Source: Sedimentitalea xiamensis
GTDB taxonomy: Bacteria > Pseudomonadota > Alphaproteobacteria > Rhodobacterales > Rhodobacteraceae
Reading direction: 5' to 3'
Assembly (NCBI RefSeq): GCF_030164465.1
Contig: NZ_JASNJE010000003.1
Coordinates: 62,001 to 126,000, forward strand
DNA: 64,000 bases
Below the pieces are notes generated by a model, which was not told the DNA's origin, did not search any database, and saw only the letters and a list, made by a program, of their open reading frames with translations. A program made the position numbers and the translations under genes. This document shows, piece after piece, positions 41,159-49,430 of the stretch; within the stretch, counting starts at the first letter, position 1, and each line of letters begins with the position of its first letter.

Positions 41159-42355
41159 ATGCTGGCCTCCAAACGCATATTGCTGATCGTCGGGGGAGGC
41201 ATCGCCGCCTACAAGTCGCTGGAACTGATCCGGCGGCTTCAGGACCGCGGGGCGACCGTCACCCCGGTCCTGACAAGCGCCGGCGCGGAATTCGTGACGC
41301 CGCTGTCCCTGGCCGGGCTGGCGGGGCAGAAGGTCTATCGCGACCTGTTCGATCTCGGGGACGAGACGGAGATGGGCCACATCCAGCTGTCGCGCAGCGC
41401 CGACCTGATCGTGGTCGCCCCGGCGACGGCGGACCTGATGGCCAGGATGGCGCAGGGGCTGGCGAACGATCTCGCCTCGACCCTGCTGCTGGCCACCGAC
41501 AAGCCGGTGCTGATCGCGCCGGCGATGAACGTGCGGATGTGGGAGCATGTGGCCACCCGGCGCAATCACGCGCGGTTGCTGGCCGATGGCATTCGTGTCG
41601 TCGGGCCGAACGACGGCAGCATGGCCTGCGGCGAGTTCGGACCCGGACGCATGGCGGAGCCGGCGGAGATCCTGGCCGCGATAGAGGCGGCGTTGACGGA
41701 CGGTCCGCTGCGCGGCAAGCGGATTCTCGTCACCTCCGGCCCGACGCACGAACCGATAGACCCCGTGCGCTACATCGCCAACCGGTCCTCCGGCGCGCAG
41801 GGCACCGCGATTGCGCGGGCGCTGGCGGCGCTTGGGGCGGAGGTGGTGTTCGTGACCGGCCCCGCCGACGTGCCCGCGCCCGATGGCGTGCAGGTCGTGC
41901 GGGTCCAGACGGCGCAGCAGATGTCGGATGCGGTGGATGCCGCCCTGCCGGCCGATGCGGCGGTGTTCGCCGCCGCCGTCGCGGACTGGCGCATGGCGCA
42001 GGCGTCGGACCGGAAGTTGAAGAAAAGCCGCGACGGTTTGCCGGTGCTGGAATTCGCCGAGAACCCGGATATCCTGGCGCGGGTGGCGCATATGACCGAA
42101 GGCCGGCCCGGCCTCGTGGTCGGTTTCGCGGCGGAAACCGATGACGTGATCGAGAACGCGGCCGCCAAGCGCGCGCGCAAGCAATGCGACTGGATCGTGG
42201 CCAACGACGTGAGCCCGGCCACGGGAATCATGGGCGGGACCGAGAACGCTGTCGTGCTGATCTCGGCAGAGGGGGCGGAGACCTGGCCGCGCATGGGCAA
42301 GGACGCGGTGGCGCGCCGGTTGGCCGAGCGGATCGCGGGCGCCCTGAGCGGGTGA
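41159..42355 (+). CDS. coaBC: Bifunctional phosphopantothenoylcysteine decarboxylase/phosphopantothenate-cysteine ligase
   Basis: A 398-residue enzyme of coenzyme A synthesis. The flavin-dependent CoaC half has [37 protein letters not shown] (catalytic His), APAMNVRMW, and the lid cysteine in [12 protein letters not shown]. The CoaB half starts [20 protein letters not shown] and has AAVADWR. AAGGA (41146-41150) is 8 bases from ATG 41159 but overlaps the ATG at 41150, so the later start was chosen. Confidence 0.96.
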   Translation: MLASKRILLIVGGGIAAYKSLELIRRLQDRGATVTPVLTSAGAEFVTPLSLAGLAGQKVYRDLFDLGDETEMGHIQLSRSADLIVVAPATADLMARMAQGLANDLASTLLLATDKPVLIAPAMNVRMWEHVATRRNHARLLADGIRVVGPNDGSMACGEFGPGRMAEPAEILAAIEAALTDGPLRGKRILVTSGPTHEPIDPVRYIANRSSGAQGTAIARALAALGAEVVFVTGPADVPAPDGVQVVRVQTAQQMSDAVDAALPADAAVFAAAVADWRMAQASDRKLKKSRDGLPVLEFAENPDILARVAHMTEGRPGLVVGFAAETDDVIENAAAKRARKQCDWIVANDVSPATGIMGGTENAVVLISAEGAETWPRMGKDAVARRLAERIAGALSG

Positions 42356-42357
42356 TG

Positions 42358-42392
42358 TCGCCTTCGGCGAGAGTATTTTCGCAAAGATGAAG
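42358..42392. repeat. Intergenic repeat, copy 1 (GAGTATTTT type)
   Basis: A 35-base element with a small hairpin TCGCC-TTC-GGCGA, then GAGTATTTTCGCAAAGATGAAG. It matches the element at 47295-47329 at about 25 of 35 positions. The ATG within its conserved AGATGAAG end is probably part of the repeat, not the dut start. Confidence 0.65.
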
Positions 42393-42404
42393 CAGGTTCA
42401 GGAC

Positions 42405-42860
42405 ATGGTTTCGATCCGGGTGACACGTGAAGAAGGGGCGGATGAGAGCGTCGCCCTGCCGAGCTATGAGACCGCGGGCGCGGCGGGGGCGGACCTGCGG
42501 GCCAACCTGCCGGACCGGGGAAGCCTGACCCTGGAGCCGGGGGCGCGGGCGCTGGTGCCGACCGGACTGCGGATCGAGATCCCCGAAGGGTTCGAGGCGC
42601 AGATCCGGCCTCGCTCGGGTCTGGCGCTGAAACACGGGATCACCCTGCCGAACGCGCCCGGAACCATCGACAGCGATTATCGCGGTCCCCTGGGGGTGAT
42701 CCTGATGAACGCGGGCGACACCGTCTTCGTCATCGCCCATGGCGACCGGATCGCGCAGATCGTGATCGCGCCGGTGGTGCGGGCCCGGTTCGAGCCGGTG
42801 GACCGCCTGACGGAGTCCCGGCGCGGCGCGGGCGGATTCGGGTCCACCGGGCGCGGCTGA
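42405..42860 (+). CDS. dut: Deoxyuridine 5'-triphosphate nucleotidohydrolase (dUTPase)
   Basis: A 151-residue homotrimeric enzyme that hydrolyses dUTP, keeping uracil out of DNA and supplying dUMP. All five motifs are present: [37 protein letters not shown] and [13 protein letters not shown] 42405 ([11 protein letters not shown]) gives the normal length. ATG 42387 lies inside an intergenic repeat and has no ribosome binding site. The stop overlaps the next start by one base (TGATG). Confidence 0.95.
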   Translation: MVSIRVTREEGADESVALPSYETAGAAGADLRANLPDRGSLTLEPGARALVPTGLRIEIPEGFEAQIRPRSGLALKHGITLPNAPGTIDSDYRGPLGVILMNAGDTVFVIAHGDRIAQIVIAPVVRARFEPVDRLTESRRGAGGFGSTGRG

Positions 42861-43924
42861 TGGGTCTGGTCCTGCTTCTCGCCGCCCTGATCTGGGGGCT
42901 GGGCGTTCTGATGGGAACGCCGCGCCGGCCGCGCTTCATCCTGATCGCCGTTCTGTTCGGCGTCGTGCTGCTGGCGCAACTGGCGCTCCCGGACGGCCAT
43001 CCGATCCGGCAGGCGACCGGCAAATCCCCGGCGCTCTGGCTGATGCTGGCGGCGGCGGCCGCGCTGGCGGTGGTCTATGGCCGCATGGTCGGCGCATTGC
43101 GGCGAAGGGCCGGGGTGCGGCAGGCGTCCTCCGAGCAGGCGCCGCCGAAAGCAGCGTTCAGCGATAGCGAACTGGATCGCTATGCCCGCCATATCGTGCT
43201 GCGCGAGATCGGCGGACCGGGGCAGAAACGCCTGAAGCAGGCGCGGGTCCTGGTCATTGGCGCCGGGGGGCTGGGCGCGCCGGCGCTGCAATACCTGGCG
43301 GCGGCGGGCGTGGGCACCATCGGCGTGATCGACGACGACGTGGTGGAAAACGCCAATCTGCAACGGCAGGTCATTCACCGGGACCGGGACATCGGCATGC
43401 CCAAGGTGTTTTCCGCCCAGGCCGCGATGCAGGCGCAGAACCCGGCGGTGACGGTGCGGCCCTATCATCGCCGCCTGACCGCCGAGATCGCCGCCGATCT
43501 GTTCGCCGACTATGACGTGATCCTCGATGGCACCGACAATTTCGCCACCCGCTACCTGTCCAACGCGACCGCCGTGGCGGCGGGCAAGCCGCTGATTTCA
43601 GGGGCGCTGTCGCAGTGGGAAGGCCAGCTGAGCGTGTTCGACCCGGCCCGTTCCGGCCCCTGCTACCAGTGCATCTTTCCCGAGGCGCCGGCGCCGGGGC
43701 TCGCGCCGTCCTGTGCCGAGGCCGGCGTCATCGGCCCGCTGCCGGGCGTCATCGGCGCGATGATGGCGGTGGAGGCGATCAAGGTCGTGACCGACGCCGG
43801 GACGCCGCTGCGCGGGCAGATGCTGATCTATGACGCGCTCTACGGCGAGACCCGCACCATCCGGCTGAAGGCGCGCGCCGACTGTCCGGTGTGCGGCGCT
43901 ACAGCGCGCGGTCCAGATCGGTGA
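42860..43924 (+). CDS. moeB: Membrane-anchored MoeB/ThiF-type adenylyltransferase
   Basis: A 354-residue protein in two parts. Residues 1-80 hold three hydrophobic segments (LVLLLAALIWGLGVLMG, FILIAVLFGVVLLAQLAL, ALWLMLAAAAALAVVYG). From about residue 100 it is an E1-like enzyme: RYARHIVLREIGGPGQ, the ATP site VIGAGGLGAPALQYLAAAGVG, DGTDNFATRYLSNATAV, and two zinc CxxC pairs (CYQC, CPVC). MoeB activates the MoaD C-terminus for molybdopterin; ThiF does so for ThiS. Which partner is used here is unknown. Its end overlaps the convergent PLP-enzyme gene by 26 bases. Confidence 0.87.
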   Translation: MGLVLLLAALIWGLGVLMGTPRRPRFILIAVLFGVVLLAQLALPDGHPIRQATGKSPALWLMLAAAAALAVVYGRMVGALRRRAGVRQASSEQAPPKAAFSDSELDRYARHIVLREIGGPGQKRLKQARVLVIGAGGLGAPALQYLAAAGVGTIGVIDDDVVENANLQRQVIHRDRDIGMPKVFSAQAAMQAQNPAVTVRPYHRRLTAEIAADLFADYDVILDGTDNFATRYLSNATAVAAGKPLISGALSQWEGQLSVFDPARSGPCYQCIFPEAPAPGLAPSCAEAGVIGPLPGVIGAMMAVEAIKVVTDAGTPLRGQMLIYDALYGETRTIRLKARADCPVCGATARGPDR

Positions 43925-45107
43925 TCAGGTCGTCGGCGTCTTCCAGCCCGACGGACAGGCGGAAAATGCCGTCCCCGGCATAGGCGCGGTAATCTTCGGC
44001 CGCGGCTCCGGTCAGGCGGAACGAGGTTTGCATCAGCCCTTCGGTTTCCATCCAGAACATCAGGCTCCGGTGATGTCCGAGCGACACGGCGTAGTGGATG
44101 ACCTCGAACCGGTCGATCATCTGCTGCGCGATGCGCTGCCCGGTCGCCGCGTCGCCCACCTGGAAGCTGAGCATGCCCGAGCAATTGGTCATCTGGCGCT
44201 GGGCCAGGTCGTGTTGCGGGTGCGATTTCAGGCCGGGGTAGATGACGCGGGTCACGGCGGGGTGGGTTTCCAGCCATTCCGCCACCGCCTGCGCGCCGGC
44301 GGCATGGGCCTTCATCCGCAGCGGCAGGGTCGATGCGCCCCGCGCGATCAGCCAGGCGTTGAAGGGCGACAGGATGCCGCCGTGATGGATCGAGGCTTCG
44401 AGCCGCATCCGGCGGATCAGGTCGGAGCGTCCGGCGACGGCCCCGCCGACCGCGTCGCCATGCCCGCCGACATATTTGGTGGTCGAGTGCATCACGAGGT
44501 CGATGCCGAGCACGCCGGTGTCCATGCCCAATGGCGAGGCAAAGGTCGCGTCGGTCGAATGGATCGCGCCGCCGTCATGGGCCAGTTTCGACACCGCCGC
44601 CAGATCGGTGAGGCGGATGATCGGGTTCACCGGGCTTTCGCTGTGCACCAGCCTGGTGTTGGGGCGGATCGCGGCGGCGACGGCGTTCAGATCGGACATG
44701 TTGACCATGCTGACCTCGATCCCGAGCCGGGGCAGCGTGTCGCGGGCCAGTTCGCCGACCCCGGCATAGGACACGTCGGAAATCACCGCGTGGTCGCCCG
44801 CCGACAGGAAGGTGAAGAAGATCGCGCTGGCTGCGGCCATCCCCGAGGCGGTGGCGAGACAATCCTCGGTGCCCTGCATCGCGGCGATCTTGGCTTCGAG
44901 CATCGTTGTGGTCGGGTTGGCCCAGCGGGCATAGGCATAGGGGCTGTCGGGGGTCAGGTCATGGGCCGAGAACCCCGAAACATCCTGCGACACGAAGGTG
45001 GACGACATGTGAATCGCGGGGGCAGAGGCGCCGGTCGTTGGATCCGGATCCTCGCCGGCATGGATGGCGGTGGTCATCGGCCCGTATGTCGTATTGCGGC
45101 GGTTCAT
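43899..45107 (-). CDS. Cys/Met-metabolism PLP-dependent lyase (cystathionine beta-lyase/gamma-synthase family)
   Basis: A 402-residue fold-type I enzyme. The PLP lysine is K211 in MHSTTKYVGGHGDAVGG. YAYARWANPTTTMLEAKIAAMQGTE and the aspartate of STDATFASPLGMD are conserved. The family splits into cystathionine lyases, gamma-synthases and methionine gamma-lyases, which cannot be told apart from these motifs; metC-like beta-lyase is my best guess. ATG 45107 has GGGGAG upstream, and the longer frame was dropped. Confidence 0.88.
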   Translation of the reverse strand: MNRRNTTYGPMTTAIHAGEDPDPTTGASAPAIHMSSTFVSQDVSGFSAHDLTPDSPYAYARWANPTTTMLEAKIAAMQGTEDCLATASGMAAASAIFFTFLSAGDHAVISDVSYAGVGELARDTLPRLGIEVSMVNMSDLNAVAAAIRPNTRLVHSESPVNPIIRLTDLAAVSKLAHDGGAIHSTDATFASPLGMDTGVLGIDLVMHSTTKYVGGHGDAVGGAVAGRSDLIRRMRLEASIHHGGILSPFNAWLIARGASTLPLRMKAHAAGAQAVAEWLETHPAVTRVIYPGLKSHPQHDLAQRQMTNCSGMLSFQVGDAATGQRIAQQMIDRFEVIHYAVSLGHHRSLMFWMETEGLMQTSFRLTGAAAEDYRAYAGDGIFRLSVGLEDADDLITDLDRAL

Positions 45108-45258
45108 CGGTATGCTCCCCTCTCTTGCGGTCCGGCGCACCGTGACGGGGCGGTCCAGCGCTTGCAACCCGGTTTTCAGGGATCATTGCGCAAAACCGCG
45201 TCCCGGCACTGGACCCGGACCCGCGCCGCCCCTAGCTTGCGGACCAAAGGAGATCCCC

Positions 45259-47274
45259 ATGACCAACCCGATCCTGTCTGACTGGACGACGCCGTTCGAG
45301 ATTGCGCCGTTTGACTCGATTTCCGATGACGATTTCGCGCCGGCGCTGGACCGGGCGCTGGCGGAACATCGGGCCGAGATCGACGCCATCGCGGCCGATC
45401 CCGACCCCGCGAGTTTCGCCAACACGGTCGAGGCGCTGGAGGCTGCGGGCGCGGCGCTGGACAAGGTCCTGTCGGTGTTCTTCACCGTCGCGGGGGCCGA
45501 CAGCAACCCGACGCGGGAAGCCTTGCAGCGGGATTTCTCGCCGCGGCTGGCGGCGCATTATTCCGAGATTTCGGCGAACAAGGCGCTGTTCCGGCGGCTC
45601 GCCGACCTTTGGGCGCGCAAGGACGACCTGGACCTGACAGAGGAACAGGCGCGGGTCCTGATGCTCACCCATCGCGGTTTCGTCCGGGCCGGGGCCGCTC
45701 TGGAGGGGGCCGAGGAAGAGCGCATGAAGGAGATCAAGTCGCGCCTTGCGACGCTGGGCACCCGGTTCACGCAGAACCTCCTGGCGGATGAACGGGACTG
45801 GCATCTGGACCTGAGCGAAGCCGATCTTGCCGGGCTGCCGGGTTTCGTGGTCGATGCCGCGCGGGAGGCCGGGCGCGAAAAGGGGCTGGACGGGCCGGCG
45901 GTGACGCTGTCGCGCTCGCTCATCGTGCCGTTTCTGCAATTTTCACCACGGCGCGACCTGCGCGAAACCGCCTATCGCGCCTGGGCGGCCCGCGGCGCCA
46001 ATGGCGGCGAGACCGACAACCGCGCGATTGCCGCCGAAACCCTGAAGCTGCGCCAGGAGCGCGCGGCCCTGCTGGGCTATGACAGTTTCGCCGCCTACAA
46101 GCTGGAAACCGAGATGGCACGCGCGCCCGCGCAGGTCCGCGATCTGCTGATGGCGGTCTGGGGTCCGGCCAGGGCGCGGGCGGAGGCCGACGCGGAGGTG
46201 CTGACCGCGATGATGCAGGCGGACGGGATCAACGGGCCGCTGGAACCCTGGGACTGGCGGTATTACGCGGAAAAGCGGCGGCGGGCGGAACACGATCTGG
46301 ATGAGGCGGCGCTCAAGCCCTACCTGCAACTGGACCGGATGATTGAAGCGGCCTTTTCCTGCGCGACGCGGCTGTTCGGGCTGGAGTTCGCGCCGCTGGA
46401 CATCCCGCTCTACCATCCCGATTGCCGCGCCTGGGAGGTCACGCGCAACGGCGCGCATGTGGCGGTCTTCATCGGCGACTATTTCGCCCGCGGCAGCAAG
46501 CGGTCGGGCGCCTGGTGCAGTGCGATGCGCAGCCAGGCGAAGTTCCCTGAGGTGCAGGCGCCGGTGGCCATCAACGTGTGCAACTTCGCCAAGGGCGATC
46601 CGGCGCTTCTGTCCTGGGACGACGCGCGCACCCTGTTTCACGAATTCGGCCATGCGCTGCACCAGATGCTGTCCGACGTGACCTATGAAAGCATATCGGG
46701 CACCTCGGTGGCGCGCGACTTCGTCGAACTGCCGAGCCAGCTTTACGAACACTGGCTGGAAGTGCCCGAGGTGCTGCGCGCATTCGCGACCCATGCCGAG
46801 ACCGGCGAGCCGATGCCAAGCGCCATGCTGGACAAGGTTCTGAGGGCCGCGAATTTCGACATGGGGTTTCAGACGGTGGAATATGTCGCCTCGGCACTGG
46901 TCGACCTGGCGTTTCACGAGGGAGAGGCGCCGGAGGATCCGATGGCGAAGCAGGCCGAGGTGCTGGCCGGGCTCGGGATGCCGCATGCGATCGGGATGCG
47001 CCATGCGACGCCGCAATTCGCCCATGTCTTTTCCGGCGACGGCTATTCCAGCGGCTATTACAGCTACATGTGGTCCGAGGTCATGGACGCCGATGCCTTT
47101 GCCGCCTTCGAGGAGAACGGCGGCGCGTTCGATGCGGAGCGGGCGAAGGCCCTGGAGATGCATATCCTGTCGGCGGGCGGGTCGCGGGAACCGGAGGTTC
47201 TTTACAAGGCGTTCCGCGGACGGCTGCCCGGCGTGGAGGCGCTGCTGAAAGGCCGGGGCCTGGCGGCGGCGTGA
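45259..47274 (+). CDS. M3 family oligopeptidase (Dcp/OpdA type)
   Basis: A 671-residue zinc metallopeptidase of the thimet family, cytoplasmic (no signal peptide). The zinc motif HEFGH is at residues 461-465 within TLFHEFGHALHQMLSD, and the third ligand region is FVELPSQLYEHWLE. These enzymes cut peptides released by other proteases. AAAGGAGA precedes ATG 45259; the upstream open frame is antisense to the PLP enzyme start. Length fits dipeptidyl carboxypeptidase. Confidence 0.93.
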   Translation: MTNPILSDWTTPFEIAPFDSISDDDFAPALDRALAEHRAEIDAIAADPDPASFANTVEALEAAGAALDKVLSVFFTVAGADSNPTREALQRDFSPRLAAHYSEISANKALFRRLADLWARKDDLDLTEEQARVLMLTHRGFVRAGAALEGAEEERMKEIKSRLATLGTRFTQNLLADERDWHLDLSEADLAGLPGFVVDAAREAGREKGLDGPAVTLSRSLIVPFLQFSPRRDLRETAYRAWAARGANGGETDNRAIAAETLKLRQERAALLGYDSFAAYKLETEMARAPAQVRDLLMAVWGPARARAEADAEVLTAMMQADGINGPLEPWDWRYYAEKRRRAEHDLDEAALKPYLQLDRMIEAAFSCATRLFGLEFAPLDIPLYHPDCRAWEVTRNGAHVAVFIGDYFARGSKRSGAWCSAMRSQAKFPEVQAPVAINVCNFAKGDPALLSWDDARTLFHEFGHALHQMLSDVTYESISGTSVARDFVELPSQLYEHWLEVPEVLRAFATHAETGEPMPSAMLDKVLRAANFDMGFQTVEYVASALVDLAFHEGEAPEDPMAKQAEVLAGLGMPHAIGMRHATPQFAHVFSGDGYSSGYYSYMWSEVMDADAFAAFEENGGAFDAERAKALEMHILSAGGSREPEVLYKAFRGRLPGVEALLKGRGLAAA

Positions 47275-47279
47275 CGGGA

Positions 47280-47329
47280 TTGCGCCTTTGGCGCAAGCCT
47301 CCGGCGGGAGTATTTCAGGCAAGAGGAAG
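47280..47329. repeat. Intergenic hairpin plus repeat copy 2 (GAGTATTT type)
   Basis: A perfect hairpin TTGCGCC-TTT-GGCGCAA (47280-47296) follows the M3 peptidase stop. It overlaps by two bases a second copy (47295-47329) of the element seen at 42358: GCCTCCGGCGGGAGTATTT then CAGGCAAGAGGAAG. The element lies between convergent genes, where it may act as a terminator. Confidence 0.65.
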
Positions 47330-47340
47330 ACCGGGGGCGA

Positions 47341-48273
47341 TCAGTATCCAAGCGCCCGGTCCACCAGGTGCAGGAAGGGCGCGCCGGTTTCGCCGCGCCA
47401 GATGTTTTCGGCGATCACCTCGCTTGCGGAGGATTCGCGGGTGGCGGAGGCGATATGCGGCGTCACCGTCACCCGGGGATGGGCCCAGAACGGATGATCA
47501 GCGGGCAGCGGTTCGGTCCGGAACACGTCGAGCGTCGCATGACTGACCTGGCCGCTGTCCAGCGCCGCAAGCAGCGCCGCGTCGTCGATCAGGGCGCCGC
47601 GTCCGGGGTTGATGACGATCGCCCCGCGCGGCAGCCCGGCCAGCCTTCGGGCGTTCAGGATGTTTGCGGTCGCCGGCGTGTCCGGCAGCAGCAGCACGAG
47701 GATTTCGGCGGCCGCCAGGGCGGCGGCCAGTCCCGCGTCGCCGTGATGGGTCGTGACCTGCGCGATGGTCTTCGGGCTGCGGCTCCAGCCGGAAACGGCG
47801 AATCCCAGTATGGCCAGACTGGCGGCGCAGGCGCGGCCCAGTTCGCCCAGGCCAAGAACGGTGACGCGGCGGTCCTGCGCCAGAGGCGGCACTTGGGTGC
47901 GCCAGACCCCGTCCTGGCCGGTGATATGCGCATCCATCCCGAGATGATGGCGCAGGACATGCCCCGCGACCCATTCGACCATGCCCCGGGTCAGCCCGTG
48001 ATCGACCATGCGGGCCAGCGGAACCCTGAGCGTCGGATTGCCGACCACGTCTTCGACCCCGGCCCAGAGGTTCAGCACCGCTTTCAGGCGGCTGTAGGCA
48101 GAGAAATCCTGCACGCTGCTGTTGGGCGCATAGACGATGTAATCGACCTGATCCGGGGCGAAATCCAGGCGCAGATCGTAGGCGAGACCGGTGCGGTCCA
48201 GGGCGCGCGTCAGCGGGGTCTGGTAGCGGTCCCAGCTTTCGGACTGGGCGGCGAAGAGAATATTGGCCGTCAT
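47341..48273 (-). CDS. D-2-hydroxyacid dehydrogenase (glyoxylate/hydroxypyruvate reductase A type)
   Basis: A 310-residue NAD(P)-dependent enzyme. The Rossmann motif is VTVLGLGELGRACAASL. The catalytic Arg, Glu and His are in NPGRGALID, FRTEPLP and TPHIASATR. The short N-domain and the NLWAGVEDV segment place it with GhrA. It is the last gene of the mre-mrd operon, 5 bases after rodA, although no shape role is known for this family. Confidence 0.9.
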   Translation of the reverse strand: MTANILFAAQSESWDRYQTPLTRALDRTGLAYDLRLDFAPDQVDYIVYAPNSSVQDFSAYSRLKAVLNLWAGVEDVVGNPTLRVPLARMVDHGLTRGMVEWVAGHVLRHHLGMDAHITGQDGVWRTQVPPLAQDRRVTVLGLGELGRACAASLAILGFAVSGWSRSPKTIAQVTTHHGDAGLAAALAAAEILVLLLPDTPATANILNARRLAGLPRGAIVINPGRGALIDDAALLAALDSGQVSHATLDVFRTEPLPADHPFWAHPRVTVTPHIASATRESSASEVIAENIWRGETGAPFLHLVDRALGY

Positions 48274-48278
48274 GGAAC

Positions 48279-49430
48279 CTATCGCGTTTGCTGGCGGGGG
48301 CGGTGGATATGGGCGCTGTGCACGATCCCGAAGGCGACCATCAGGACGAGCATGGCGGAGCCGCCGTAGCTGACCATGGGAAGCGGCACGCCGACCACCG
48401 GGGCGAGCCCCATGACCATGGACATGTTGACCGCGAAGAACAGGAAGAAGTTGATCGCGACGCCAAAGGTGACGAGGGAGGAAAACCGGTCGCGGGTGGC
48501 CAGCGCGGTAGCGATGCAGAAGACGATGATCAGGGCATAGAGCGTCAGCAGGGAGAACCCGCCGACGAAGCCGAATTCCTCGGCCAGGGTGGTAAAGATG
48601 AAATCCGTGTGCTTTTCGGGCAGGAAGTTCAGCCGCGACTGGGTGCCCTGCATGAAGCCGCGCCCGGTCCAGCCGCCGGAGCCGAGCGCGATTTTCGATT
48701 GCGTGATGTGGTATCCCGCGCCCAGCGGGTCGCTGGAAGGATCGAGAAAGGTGTCGATGCGGCGATACTGGTAATCCTTGAGCAATTGCCAGTCGGTTCC
48801 ACGGCTCTGAAACACGGCGGTGACGAGGCCCGCTCCGGCGGCGATGACGACGGCGAAATAGGCCCAGTGCACGCCGGCCAGGAACATCAGGCCGCCGCCC
48901 GCGGTGATCAGCAGGATGGACGTTCCCAGATCCGGCTGGCGCAGCACCAGGAAGGTGGGAAACAGGATCATCACCACCGGGATCAGCACCCAGAACGGGC
49001 GGGAGGTCTTCTTGGCGGGAAGCCAGTCGTAATAGGCGGCCAGAAGCATCACCAGCGTGATCTTCATCAGCTCGGACGGTTGCAGGCGCATGAACCCGAG
49101 ATCGATCCAGCGCTGCGCGCCCATGCCGACCGTGCCGAAGGCTTCGACCATGATCAGCAGCAGAACCGTCAGCCCGTAGGCCACGACGGCCATGTTGCGC
49201 CAGAACCAGATCGGCACCATCGCGACGACGGTCATGACAGCCAGGCCGAGAGCAAAGCGTTTCATCTGCGGTTCGGCCCAGGGAGTGAACGATCCGCCGG
49301 CCACCGAATAGAGCATCAGGAACCCGACGCCGGCGACGCTGATCAGCAGCAGCGTCAGCGGCCAGTTCATGTGCAGGATCTTGCGCATCCCCGACGGGGT
49401 GGATCGCAGGTTATGTTCGAGATAGCTCAT
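48279..49430 (-). CDS. rodA: Rod-shape SEDS glycosyltransferase RodA
   Basis: A 383-residue, roughly ten-helix polymerase that extends peptidoglycan strands with PBP2. GMGAQRWIDLGFMRLQPSELMKI, QPDLGTSILL, LPEKHTDFIFTTLAEEFGFVGG and LPMVSYGGSAML are the SEDS signatures, including the aspartate of the catalytic region. The start overlaps the mrdA stop by four bases (ATGA), so the SEDS-PBP pair is translationally coupled. Confidence 0.97.
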   Translation of the reverse strand: MSYLEHNLRSTPSGMRKILHMNWPLTLLLISVAGVGFLMLYSVAGGSFTPWAEPQMKRFALGLAVMTVVAMVPIWFWRNMAVVAYGLTVLLLIMVEAFGTVGMGAQRWIDLGFMRLQPSELMKITLVMLLAAYYDWLPAKKTSRPFWVLIPVVMILFPTFLVLRQPDLGTSILLITAGGGLMFLAGVHWAYFAVVIAAGAGLVTAVFQSRGTDWQLLKDYQYRRIDTFLDPSSDPLGAGYHITQSKIALGSGGWTGRGFMQGTQSRLNFLPEKHTDFIFTTLAEEFGFVGGFSLLTLYALIIVFCIATALATRDRFSSLVTFGVAINFFLFFAVNMSMVMGLAPVVGVPLPMVSYGGSAMLVLMVAFGIVHSAHIHRPRQQTR

